Below, piece by piece: positions 1 through 11,615 of a stretch of 64,000 nucleotides of DNA; positions within the stretch are counted from its first letter, which is position 1, and each line of letters opens with the position of its first letter. The position numbers and the translations under genes were made by a program. Under the pieces are notes generated by a model, which saw only the letters and a program-made list of their open reading frames with translations, ran no database searches and had not been told where the DNA came from. The stretch comes from Auanema rhodensis. Taxonomy: Eukaryota > Nematoda > Chromadorea > Rhabditida > Rhabditidae. The stretch covers positions 434,001 to 498,000 of the forward strand of contig CAXKVF010000076.1 in NCBI GenBank assembly GCA_964057225.1, written 5' to 3'.

Positions 1-10
1 TTCACGTGAA
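1..10. other. Perfect 10-bp palindrome containing CACGTG
   Basis: The first ten bases, TTCACGTGAA, equal their own reverse complement, with CACGTG (a G-box or E-box type core bound by bHLH and bZIP proteins) at 3-8. It recurs once per monomer. A few copies break it, for example C3T at 4928, 5104 and 12320, G8T at 42416 and 63008, and C5A in copies starting 44352, 44704 and 45760. Binding in this organism is not shown. Confidence 0.8.
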
Positions 11-32
11 GCGAGTTACATACCAAGTGCAC

Positions 33-40
33 ATCACGTG
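33..40. other. ATCACGTG, second CACGTG and match to the yeast CDEI consensus
   Basis: The second CACGTG of the monomer (35-40) sits in ATCACGTG, which fits RTCACRTG, the CDEI element of budding-yeast centromeres bound by the bHLH protein Cbf1. The match is seen directly. Homology of function is only a possibility, because eight bases with two ambiguous positions is a weak match. Two recurrent variants destroy it: C37A (mostly 17.9-33.5 kb) and G40T (copies starting 20416, 26400, 29215, 35726, 41712, 62304 and 63360). Confidence 0.55.
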
Positions 41-72
41 TACATTTAATTAGCATAAATTAAAGTTCACGT
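36..72. other. Imperfect 37-bp dyad symmetry
   Basis: The left half (36-51) and the reverse complement of the right half (58-72) share ACGTG, AC and TTTAATT, with one mismatch and one unpaired base, around a 6-base centre AGCATA at 52-57. The inner arms TTTAATT and AATTAAA are perfect over 7 bp. The element could extrude as a short cruciform or fold as a hairpin in RNA. The common A57G variant falls in the centre and leaves the arms intact, while A63G (copies at 36078 and 36606) breaks an arm pair. Confidence 0.7.
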
Positions 73-84
73 AAATTTCAAAGT

Positions 85-97
85 CATGGTTACCATG
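85..97. other. Perfect 13-bp dyad around a single central base
   Basis: CATGGT and ACCATG are perfect reverse complements flanking T91. Most copies keep both arms. Recurrent changes hit the outer and inner pairs: A86G, C85T, G88C (20240, 24640, 26224), G88T (42768, 43472, 44880) and G97A or G97T. So the symmetry is frequent rather than universal. Confidence 0.75.
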
Positions 98-110
98 AAG
101 CAATATCAAT

Positions 111-124
111 AAAAATTTGTTTTT
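111..124. other. A5T3 tract followed by G and a T run
   Basis: AAAAATTTG followed by TTTT forms an A-tract of the kind that bends DNA. Several copies turn G119 into T, giving A5 followed by nine T (22176, 23408, 24992 and 30271) or eight T (27632). Others carry T116G, T117C or T118C. The preceding AATAAA at 108-113 matches the poly(A) signal hexamer on the plus strand once per monomer, which may be chance in AT-rich DNA. Confidence 0.6.
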
Positions 125-880
125 AGACTAATATGGACATGGGGAATCTAATTTTGAAAACCGCATCTCTTTATCTTTCACGTGAAGCGAGTTACATACC
201 AAGTGCACATCACGTGTACATTTAATTAGCATGAATTAAAGTTCACGTAAATTTCAAAGTCATGGTTACCATGCACCAATATCAATAAAAATTTGTTTTT
301 AGACTAATATGGACATGGGGAATCTAATTTTGAAAACCGCATCTCTTTATCTTTCACGTGAAGCGAGTTACATACCAAGTGCACATCACGTGTACATTTA
401 ATTAGCATAAATTAAAGTTCACGTAAATTTCAAAGTCATGGTTACCATGCACCAATATCAATAAAAATTTGTTTTTAGACTAATATGGACATGGGGAATC
501 TAATTTTGAAAACCGCATCTCTTTATCTTTCACGTGAAGCGAGTTACATACCAAGTGCACATCACGTGTACATTTAATTAGCATAAATTAAAGTTCACGT
601 AAATTTCAAAGTCATGGTTACCATGCACCAATATCAATAAAAAGTTGTTTTTAGACTAATATGGACATGGGGAATCTAATTTTGAAAACCGCATCTCTTT
701 ATCTTTCACGTGAAGCGAGTTACATACCAAGTGCACATCACGTGTACATTTAATTAGCATAAATTAAAGTTCACGTAAATTTCAAAGTCATGGTTACCAT
801 GCACCAATATCAATAAAAATTTGTTTTTAGACTAATATGGACATGGGGAATCTAATTTTGAAAACCGCATCTCTTTATCT

Positions 881-1055
881 TTCACGTGAGCGAGTTACAT
901 ACCAAGTGCACATCACGTGTACATTTAATTAGCATAAATTAAAGTTCACGTAAATTTCAAAGTCATGGTTACCATGCACCAATATCAATAAAAAGTTGTT
1001 TTTAGACTAATATGGACATGGGGAATCTAATTTTGAAAACCGCATCTCTTTATCT
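881..1055. repeat. 175-bp monomer, one A lost at 9-10
   Basis: This copy reads CACGTGAG where others read CACGTGAAG, so it is one base short and damages the 10-bp palindrome. I saw this deletion only once, so it has not been copied to neighbouring monomers. Confidence 0.9.
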
Positions 1056-1583
1056 TTCACGTGAAGCGAGTTACATACCAAGTGCACATCACGTGTACAT
1101 TTAATTAGCATAAATTAAAGTTCACGTAAATTTCAAAGTCATGGTTACCATGCACCAATATCAATAAAAATTTGTTTTTAGACTAATATGGACATGGGGA
1201 ATCTAATTTTGAAAACCGCATCTCTTTATCTTTCACGTGAAGCGAGTTACATACCAAGTGCACATCACGTGTACATTTAATTAGCATGAATTAAAGTTCA
1301 CGTAAATTTCAAAGTCATGGTTACCATAAACCAATATCAATAAAAAGTTGTTTTTAGACTAATATGGACATGGGGAATCTAATTTTGAAAACCGCATCTC
1401 TTTATCTTTCACGTGAAGCGAGTTACATACCAAGTGCACATCACGTGTACATTTAATTAGCATAAATTAAAGTTCACGTAAATTTCAAAGTCATGGTTAC
1501 CATGCACCAATATCAATAAAAATTTGTTTTTAGACTAATATGGACATGGGGAATCTAATTTTGAAAACCGCATCTCTTTATCT

Positions 1584-2815
1584 TTCACGTGAAGCGAGTT
1601 ACATACCAAGTGCACATCACGTGTACATTTAATTAGCATAAATTAAAGTTCACGTAAATTTCAAAGTCATGGTTACCATAAACCAATATCAATAAAAATT
1701 TGTTTTTAAACTAATATGGACATGGGGAATCTAATTTTGAAAACCGCATCTCTTTATCTTTCACGTGAAGCGAGTTACATACCAAGTGCACATCACGTGT
1801 ACATTTAATTAGCATGAATTAAAGTTCACGTAAATTTCAAAGTCATGGTTACCATGCACCAATATCAATAAAAATTTGTTTTTAGACTAATATGGACATG
1901 GGGAATCTAATTTTGAAAACCGCATCTCTTTATCTTTCACGTGAAGCGAGTTACATACCAAGTGCACATCACGTGTACATTTAATTAGCATAAATTAAAG
2001 TTCACGTAAATTTCAAAGTCATGGTTACCATGCACCAATATCAATAAAAATTTGTTTTTAGACTAATATGGACATGGGGAATCTAATTTTGAAAACCGCA
2101 TCTCTTTATCTTTCACGTGAAGCGAGTTACATACCAAGTGCACATCACGTGTACATTTAATTAGCATAAATTAAAGTTCACGTAAATTTCAAAGTCATGG
2201 TTACCATGCACCAATATCAATAAAAATTTGTTTTTAGACTAATATGGACATGGGGAATCTAATTTTGAAAACCGCATCTCTTTATCTTTCACGTGAAGCG
2301 AGTTACATACCAAGTGCACATCACGTGTACATTTAATTAGCATAAATTAAAGTTCACGTAAATTTCAAAGTCATGGTCACCATGCACCAATATCAATAAA
2401 AAGTTGTTTTTAGACTAATATGGACATGGGGAATCTAATTTTGAAAACCGCATCTCTTTATCTTTCACGTGAAGCGAGTTACATACCAAGTGCACATCAC
2501 GTGTACATTTAATTAGCATAAATTAAAGTTCACGTAAATTTCAAAGTCATGGTTACCATGCACCAATATCAATAAAAATTTGTTTTTAGACTAATATGGA
2601 CATGGGGAATCTAATTTTGAAAACCGCATCTCTTTATCTTTCACGTGAAGCGAGTTACATACCAAGTGCACATCACGTGTACATTTAATTAGCATAAATT
2701 AAAGTTCACGTAAATTTCAAAGTCATGGTTACCATAAACCAATATCAATAAAAATTTGTTTTTAAACTAATATGGACATGGGGAATCTAATTTTGAAAAC
2801 CGCATCTCTTTATCT
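1584..2815. repeat. Six-monomer (1056 bp) duplication marked by a rare variant
   Basis: Monomers 1584-1759 and 2640-2815 share G97A/C98A and G126A, a combination I saw nowhere else, and lie exactly six monomers apart. Some monomers between differ from their partners (A57G at 1760 but not 2816), so this is an older or partly converted duplication. Confidence 0.65.
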
Positions 2816-3167
2816 TTCACGTGAAGCGAGTTACATACCAAGTGCACATCACGTGTACATTTAATTAGCATAAATTAAAGTTCACGTAAATTTCAAAGTC
2901 ATGGTTACCATGCACCAATATCAATAAAAATTTGTTTTTAGACTAATATGGACATGGGGAATCTAATTTTGAAAACCGCATCTCTTTATCTTTCACGTGA
3001 AGCGAGTTACATACCAAGTGCACATCACGTGTACATTTAATTAGCATAAATTAAAGTTCACGTAAATTTCAAAGTCATGGTTACCATGCACCAATATCAA
3101 TAAAAATTTGTTTTTAGACTAATATGGACATGGGGAATCTAATTTTGAAAACCGCATCTCTTTATCT

Positions 3168-3871
3168 TTCACGTGAAGCGAGTTACATACCAAGTGCACA
3201 TCACGTGTACATTTAATTAGCATAAATTAAAGTTCACGTAAATTTCAAAGTCATGGTTACCATGAAGCAATATCAATAAAAATTTGTTTTTAGACTAATA
3301 TGGACATGGGGAATCTAATTTTGAAAACCGCATCTCTTTATCTTTCACGTGAAGCGAGTTACATACCAAGTGCACATCACGTGTACATTTAATTAGCATA
3401 AATTAAAGTTCACGTAAATTTCAAAGTCATGGTTACCATGAACCAATATCAATCAAAATTTGTTTTTAGACTAATATGGACATGGGGAATCTAATTTTGA
3501 AAACCGCATCTCTTTATCTTTCACGTGAAGCGAGTTACATACCAAGTGCACATCACGTGTACATTTAATTAGCATAAATTAAAGTTCACGTAAATTTCAA
3601 AGTCATGGTTACCATGAAGCAATATCAATAAAAATTTGTTTTTAGACTAATATGGACATGGGGAATCTAATTTTGAAAACCGCATCTCTTTATCTTTCAC
3701 GTGAAGCGAGTTACATACCAAGTGCACATCATGTGTACATTTAATTAGCATAAATTAAAGTTCACGTAAATTTCAAAGTCATGGTTACCATGAACCAATA
3801 TCAATCAAAATTTGTTTTCAGACTAATATGGACATGGGGAATCTAATTTTGAAAACCGCATCTCTTTATCT
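3168..3871. repeat. Two-monomer repeat, two copies
   Basis: Copies starting at 3168 and 3520 have C98A with C100G. Those at 3344 and 3696 have C98A with C100 kept and a change of the A-tract to TCAATCAAAA. This gives two successive dimers of 352 bp. The later second member also has C37T, a CpG transition, and A125C. Confidence 0.75.
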
Positions 3872-4751
3872 TTCACGTGAAGCGAGTTACATACCAAGTG
3901 CACATCACGTGTACATTTAATTAGCATAAATTAAAGTTCACGTAAATTTCAAAGTCATGGTTACCATGAAGCAATATCAATAAAAATTTGTTTTTAGACT
4001 AATATGGACATGGGAAATCTAATTTTGAAAACCGCATCTCTTTATCTTTCACGTGAAGCGAGTTACATACCAAGTGCACATCACGTGTACATTTAATTAG
4101 CATGAATTAAAGTTCACGTGAATTTCAAAGTCATGGTTACCATGCACCAATATCAATAAAAATTTGTTTTTAGACTAATATGGACATGTGGAATCTAATT
4201 TTGAAAACCGCATCTCTTTATCTTTCACGTGAAGCGAGTTACATACCAAGTGCACATCACGTGTACATTTAATTAGCATAAATTAAAGTTCACGTAAATT
4301 TCAAAGTCATGGTTACCATGCACCAATATCAATAAAAATTTGTTTTTAGACTAATATGGACATGGGGAATCTAATTTTGAAAACCGCATCTCTTTATCTT
4401 TCACGTGAAGCGAGTTACATACCAAGTGCACATCACGTGTACATTTAATTAGCATAAATTAAAGTTCACGTAAATATCAAAGTCATGGTTACCATGCACC
4501 AATATCAATAAAAAGTTGTTTTTAGACTAATATGGACATGGGGAATCTAATTTTGAAAACCGCTTCTCTTTATCTTTCACGTGAAGCGAGTTACATACCA
4601 AGTGCACATCACGTGTACATTTAATTAGCATAAATTAAAGTTCACGTAAATTTCAAAGTCATGGTTACCATGCACCAATATCAATAAAAATTTGTTTTTA
4701 GACTAATATGGACATGGGGAATCTAATTTTGAAAACCGCATCTCTTTATCT

Positions 4752-6159
4752 TTCACGTGAAGCGAGTTACATACCAAGTGCACATCACGTGTACATTTAA
4801 TTAGCATAAATTAAAGTTCACGTAAATTTCAAAGTCATGGTTACCATGAAGCAATATCAATAAAAATTTGTTTTTAGACTAATATGGACATGGGGAATCT
4901 AATTTTGAAAACCGCATCTCTTTATCTTTTACGTGAACCGAGTTACATACCAAGTGCACATCACGTGTACATTTAATTAGCATAAATTAAAGTTCACGTA
5001 AAATTCAAAGTCATGGTTACCATGCACCAATATCAATAAAAATTTGTTTTTAGACTAATATGGACATGGGGAATCTAATTTTGAAAACCGCATCTCTTTA
5101 TCTTTTACGTGAAGCGAGTTACATACCAAGTGCACATCACGTGTACATTTAATTAGCATAAATTAAAGTTCACGTAAATTTCAAAGTCATGGTTACCATG
5201 AAGCAATATCAATAACAATTCGTTTTTAGACTAATATGGACATGGGGAATCTAATTTTGAAAACCGCATCTCTTTATCTTTCACGTGAAGCGAGTTACAT
5301 ACCAAGTGCACATCACGTGTACATTTAATTAGCATAAATTAAAGTTCACGTAAATTTCAAAGTCATGGTTACCATGCACCAATATCAATAAAAATTTGTT
5401 TTTAGACTAATATGGACATGGGGAATCTAATTTTGAAAACCGCATCTCTTTATCTTTCACGTGAAGCGAGTTACATACCAAGTGCACATCACGTGTACAT
5501 TTAATTAGCATAAATTAAAGTTCACGTAAATTTCAAAGTCATGGTTACCATGCACCAATATCAATAAAAAGTTGTTTTTAGACTAATATGGACATGGGGA
5601 ATCTAATTTTGAAAACCGCATCTCTTTATCTTTCACGTGAAGCGAGTTACATACCAAGTGCACATCACGTGTACATTTAATTAGCATAAATTAAAGTTCA
5701 CGTAAATTTCAAAGTCATGGTTACCATGCACCAATATCAATAAAAATTTGTTTTTAGACTAATATGGACATGGGGAATCTAATTTTGAAAACCGCATCTC
5801 TTTATCTTTCACGTGAAGCGAGTTACATACCAAGTGCACATCACGTGTACATTTAATTAGCATAAATTAAAGTTCACGTAAATTTCAAAGTCATGGTTAC
5901 CATAAACCAATATCAATAAAAATTTGTTTTTAGACTAATATGGACATGGGGAATCTAATTTTGAAAACCGCATCTCTTTATCTTTCACGTGAAGCGAGTT
6001 ACATACCAAGTGCACATCACGTGTACATTTAATTAGCATAAATTAAAGTTCACGTAAATTTCAAAGTCATGGTTACCATGAACCAATATCAATAAAAATT
6101 TGTTTTTAGACTAATATGGACATGGGGAATCTAATTTTGAAAACCGCGTCTCTTTATCT
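4752..6159. repeat. Eight-monomer block, copy 1 (partner 6512-7919)
   Basis: In order, the block holds a C98A/C100G monomer, a C3T + G11C + T76A monomer, a C3T monomer with AACAATTCG in the A-tract, an unmarked copy, a T116G copy, an unmarked copy, a G97A/C98A copy and a C98A copy. The same order recurs exactly 1760 bp (ten monomers) downstream. The eighth monomer differs by an extra A165G here. Confidence 0.85.
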
Positions 6160-6511
6160 TTCACGTGAAGCGAGTTACATACCAAGTGCACATCACGTGT
6201 ACATTTAATTAGCATAAATTAAAGTTCACGTAAATTTCAAAGTCATGGTTACCATGAACCAATATCAATAAAAATTTGTTTTTAGACTAATATGGAAATG
6301 GGGAATCTAATTTTGAAAACCGCATCTCTTTATCTTTCACGTGAAGCGAGTTACATACCAAGTGCACATCACGTGTACATTTAATTAGCATAAATTAAAG
6401 TTCACGTAAATTTCAAAGTCATGGTTACCATGCACCAATATCAATAAAAATTCGTTTTTAGACTAATATGGACATGGGGAATCTAATTTTGAAAACCGCA
6501 TCTCTTTATCT

Positions 6512-7919
6512 TTCACGTGAAGCGAGTTACATACCAAGTGCACATCACGTGTACATTTAATTAGCATAAATTAAAGTTCACGTAAATTTCAAAGTCATGG
6601 TTACCATGAAGCAATATCAATAAAAATTTGTTTTTAGACTAATATGGACATGGGGAATCTAATTTTGAAAACCGCATCTCTTTATCTTTTACGTGAACCG
6701 AGTTACATACCAAGTGCACATCACGTGTACATTTAATTAGCATAAATTAAAGTTCACGTAAAATTCAAAGTCATGGTTACCATGCACCAATATCAATAAA
6801 AATTTGTTTTTAGACTAATATGGACATGGGGAATCTAATTTTGAAAACCGCATCTCTTTATCTTTTACGTGAAGCGAGTTACATACCAAGTGCACATCAC
6901 GTGTACATTTAATTAGCATAAATTAAAGTTCACGTAAATTTCAAAGTCATGGTTACCATGAAGCAATATCAATAACAATTCGTTTTTAGACTAATATGGA
7001 CATGGGGAATCTAATTTTGAAAACCGCATCTCTTTATCTTTCACGTGAAGCGAGTTACATACCAAGTGCACATCACGTGTACATTTAATTAGCATAAATT
7101 AAAGTTCACGTAAATTTCAAAGTCATGGTTACCATGCACCAATATCAATAAAAATTTGTTTTTAGACTAATATGGACATGGGGAATCTAATTTTGAAAAC
7201 CGCATCTCTTTATCTTTCACGTGAAGCGAGTTACATACCAAGTGCACATCACGTGTACATTTAATTAGCATAAATTAAAGTTCACGTAAATTTCAAAGTC
7301 ATGGTTACCATGCACCAATATCAATAAAAAGTTGTTTTTAGACTAATATGGACATGGGGAATCTAATTTTGAAAACCGCATCTCTTTATCTTTCACGTGA
7401 AGCGAGTTACATACCAAGTGCACATCACGTGTACATTTAATTAGCATAAATTAAAGTTCACGTAAATTTCAAAGTCATGGTTACCATGCACCAATATCAA
7501 TAAAAATTTGTTTTTAGACTAATATGGACATGGGGAATCTAATTTTGAAAACCGCATCTCTTTATCTTTCACGTGAAGCGAGTTACATACCAAGTGCACA
7601 TCACGTGTACATTTAATTAGCATAAATTAAAGTTCACGTAAATTTCAAAGTCATGGTTACCATAAACCAATATCAATAAAAATTTGTTTTTAGACTAATA
7701 TGGACATGGGGAATCTAATTTTGAAAACCGCATCTCTTTATCTTTCACGTGAAGCGAGTTACATACCAAGTGCACATCACGTGTACATTTAATTAGCATA
7801 AATTAAAGTTCACGTAAATTTCAAAGTCATGGTTACCATGAACCAATATCAATAAAAATTTGTTTTTAGACTAATATGGACATGGGGAATCTAATTTTGA
7901 AAACCGCATCTCTTTATCT
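6512..7919. repeat. Eight-monomer block, copy 2 (partner 4752-6159)
   Basis: This repeats the marker order of 4752-6159 at +1760 bp. Its first four monomers occur again at 11616-12319, another 29 monomers on. The rare C3T + G11C pair is therefore present exactly three times in the window, at 4928, 6688 and 11792. Confidence 0.85.
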
Positions 7920-10900
7920 TTCACGTGAAGCGAGTTACATACCAAGTGCACATCACGTGTACATTTAATTAGCATAAATTAAAGTTCACGTAAATTTCAA
8001 AGTCATGGTTACCATGAAGCAATATCAATAAAAATTCGTTTTTAGACTAATATGGACATGGGGAATCTAATTTTGAAAACCGCATCTCTTTATCTTTCAC
8101 GTGAAGCGAGTTACATACCAAGTGCACATCACGTGTACATTTAATTAGCATAAATTAAAGTTCACGTAAATTTCAAAGTCATGGTTACCATGAAGCAATA
8201 TCAATAAAAATTTGTTTTTAGACTAATATGGACATGGGGAATCTAATTTTGAAAACCGCGTCTCTTTATCTTTCACGTGAAGCGAGTTACATACCAAGTG
8301 CACATCACGTGTACATTTAATTAGCATAAATTAAAGTTCACGTAAATTTCAAAGTCATGGTTACCATGAACCAATATCAATCAAAATTTGTTTTTAGACT
8401 AATATGGACATGGGGAATCTAATTTTGAAAACCGCATCTCTTTATCTTTCACGTGAAGCGAGTTACATACCAAGTGCACATCACGTGTACATTTAATTAG
8501 CATAAATTAAAGTTCACGTAAATTTCAAAGTCATGGTTACCATGAAGCAATATCAATAAAAATTTGTTTTTAGACTAATATGGACATGGGGAATCTAATT
8601 TTGAAAACCGCATCTCTTTATCTTTCACGTGAAGCGAGTTACATACCAAGTGCACATCACGTGTACATTTAATTAGCATGAATTAAAGTTCACGTAAATT
8701 TCAAAGTCATGGTTACCATGCACCAATATCAATAAAAATTTGTTTTTAGACTAATATGGACATGGGGAATCTAATTTTGAAAACCGCATCTCTTTATCTT
8801 TCACGTGAAGCGAGTTACATACCAAGTGCACATCACGTGTACATTTAATTAGCATAAATTAAAGTTCACGTAAATTTCAAAGTCATGGTTACCATGCACC
8901 AATATCAATAAAAATTTGTTTTTAGACTAATATGGACATGGGGAATCTAATTTTGAAAACCGCATCTCTTTATCTTACACGTGAAGCGAGTTACATACCA
9001 AGTGCACATCACGTGTACATTTAATTAGCATAAATTAAAGTTCACGTAAATTTCAAAGTCATGGTTACCATGCACCAATATCAATAAAAAGTTGTTTTTA
9101 GACTAATATGGACATGGGGAATCTAATTTTGAAAACCGCATCTCTTTATCTTTCACGTGAAGCGAGTTACATACCAAGTGCACATCACGTGTACATTTAA
9201 TTAGCATAAATTAAAGTTCACGTAAATTTCAAAGTCATGGTTACCATGCACCAATATCAATAAAAATTTGTTTTTAGACTAATATGGACATGGGGAATCT
9301 AATTTTGAAAACCGCATCTCTTTATCTTTCACGTGAAGCGAGTTACATACCAAGTGCACATCACGTGTACATTTAATTAGCATAAATTAAAGTTCACGTA
9401 AATTTCAAAGTCATGGTTACCATGCACCAATATCAATAAAAATTTGTTTTTAGACTAATATGGACATGGGGAATCTAATTTTGAAAACCGCATCTCTTTA
9501 TCTTTCACGTGAAGCGAGTTACATACCAAGTGCACATCACGTGTACATTTAATTAGCATAAATTAAAGTTCACGTAAATTTCAAAGTCATGGTTACCATG
9601 CACCAATATCAATAAAAATTTGTTTTTAGACTAATATGGACATGGGGAATCTAATTTTGAAAACCGCATCTCTTTATCTTTCACGTGAAGCGAGTTACAT
9701 ACCAAGTGCACATCACGTGTACATTTAATTAGCATAAATTAAAGTTCACGTAAATTTCAAAGTCATGGTTACCATGCACCAATATCAATAAAAATTTGTT
9801 TTTAGACTAATATGGACATGAGGAATCTAATTTTGAAAACCGCATCTCTTTATCTTTCACGTGAAGCGAGTTACATACCAAGTGCACATCACGTGTACAT
9901 TTAATTAGCATAAATTAAAGTTCACGTAAATTTCAAAGTCATGGTTACCATGCACCAATATCAATAAAAATTTGTTTTTAGACTAATATGGACATGAGGA
10001 ATCTAATTTTGAAAACCGCATCTCTTCATCTTTCACGTGAAGCGAGTTACATACCAAGTGCACATCACGTGTACATTTAATTAGCATAAATTAAAGTTCA
10101 CGTAAATTTCAAAGTCGTGGTTACCATGCACCAATATCAATAAAAATTCGTTTTTAGACTAATATGGACATGGGGAATCTAATTTTGAAAACCGCATCTC
10201 TTTATCTTTCACGTGAAGCGAGTTACATACCAAGTGCACATCACGTGTACATTTAATTAGCATAAATTAAAGTTCACGTAAATTTCAAAGTCATGGTTAC
10301 CATGCACCAATATCAATAAAAATTTGTTTTTAGACTAATATGGACATGGGGAATCTAATTTTGAAAACCGCATCTCTTTATCTTTCACGTGAAGCGAGTT
10401 ACATACCAAGTGCACATCACGTGTACATTTAATTAGCATAAATTAAAGTTCACGTAAATTTCAAAGTCGTGGTTACCATGCACCAATATCAATAAAAATT
10501 CGTTTTTAGACTAATATGGACATGGGGAACCTAAATTTGAAAACCGCATCTCTTTATCTTTCACGTGAAGCGAGTTACATACCAAGTGCACATCACGTGT
10601 ACATTTAATTAGCATAAATTAAAGTTCACGTAAATTTCAAAGTCATGGTTACCATGAACCAATATCAATAAAAATTTGTTTTTAGACTAATATGGACATG
10701 GGGAATCTAATTTTGAAAACCGCATCTCTTTATCTTTCACGTGAAGCGAGTTACATACCAAGTGCACATCACGTGTACATTTAATTAGCATAAATTAAAG
10801 TTCACGTAAATTTCAAAGTCATGGTTACCATGCACCAATATCAATAAAAATTTGTTTTTAGACTAATATGGACATGAGGAATCTAATTTTGAAAACCGCA

Positions 10901-11439
10901 TCTCTTTATCTTTCACGTGAAGCGAGTTACATACCAAGTGCACATCACGTGTACATTTAATTAGCATAAATTAAAGTTCACGTAAATTTCAAAGTCATGG
11001 TTACCATGCACCAATATCAATAAAAATTTGTTTTTAGACTAATATGGACATGAGGAATCTAATTTTGGAAACCGCATCTCTTTATCTTTCACGTGAAGCG
11101 AGTTACATACCAAGTGCACATCACGTGTACATTTAATTAGCATAAATTAAAGTTCACGTAAATTTCAAAGTCGTGGTTACCATGCACCAATATCAATAAA
11201 AATTCGTTTTTAGACTAATATGGACATGGGGAATCTAATTTTGAAAACCGCATCTCTTTATCTTTCACGTGAAGCGAGTTACATACCAAGTGCACATCAC
11301 GTGTACATTTAATTAGCATAAATTAAAGTTCACGTAAATTTCAAAGTCATGGTTACCATGCACCAATATCAATAAAAATTTGTTTTTAGACTAATATGGA
11401 CATGGGGAATCTAATTTTGAAAACCGCATCTCTTTATCT
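7744..11439. repeat. 21-monomer segment, copy 1 (partner 13552-17247)
   Basis: This 3696-bp segment matches 13552-17247 at an offset of 5808 bp (33 monomers). Shared rare markers include CTTACACG at 8974, GGGGAACC at 10524 and TTTTGGAAACC at 11063, all exactly 5808 bp from their partners. Also shared are A57G at 8624, the TCAATCAAAA copy at 8272 and four A86G + T118C copies. Differences are few, such as T172C near 10026 and one base near 10534. Confidence 0.88.
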
Positions 11440-11615
11440 TTCACGTGAAGCGAGTTACATACCAAGTGCACATCACGTGTACATTTAATTAGCATAAATT
11501 AAAGTTCACGTAAATTTCAAAGTCATGGTTACCATGCACCAATATCAATAAAAATTTGTTTTTAGACTAATATGGACATGGGGAATCTAATTTTGAAAAC
11601 CGCATCTCTTTATCT

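Larger units (their letters stand above)
2..72. repeat. Three TCACGT motifs at 32-33 bp spacing inside the monomer
   Basis: TCACGT occurs at 2-7, 34-39 and 67-72 of the monomer, shown here in copy 1 and repeated in nearly every copy. The centres are 32 and 33 bp apart, close to three turns of B-form DNA, so the three sites would lie on roughly the same helical face. Outside the hexamer the three segments are not obviously similar, so this may be a remnant of an older short repeat or a spaced protein-binding arrangement. Three of the five CpG steps of the monomer lie in these motifs. Confidence 0.75.
1..176. repeat. Reference monomer used for numbering
   Basis: This first copy sets the phase used throughout. 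It differs from the commonest form only by C98A and C100G. In the commonest form I counted 31 C and 26 G, and five CpG steps at 5, 12, 37, 70 and 162. Variation is uneven. Frequent changes fall at 37, 57, 86, 97-100, 116-119, 125, 142-144, 149, 152, 158 and 172, while 41-53 and 130-141 are almost invariant. Useful cutting sites seen once per unit are GGTTACC at 88-94 and GTGCAC at 27-32; CACGTG occurs twice. I do not recognise the family. Confidence 0.95.

Noticed and set aside
3-40. Paired CACGTG sites as a gene promoter
   Set aside because: CACGTG is a common promoter element, but here it is part of each satellite unit with no gene downstream, so a promoter call is not supported.
105-130. 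Possible CENP-B box where T118C creates TTCG
   Set aside because: The CENP-B box needs TTCG, a later A and CGGG at fixed spacing. The bases after TTCG here are TTTTTAGAC, with no CGGG, so the match fails.
1-176. Identity with a known named plant or animal satellite
   Set aside because: The length is shared with several known 170-180 bp families, but I could not match the sequence to any that I know, so I give no name or species. A search of satellite databases would decide.
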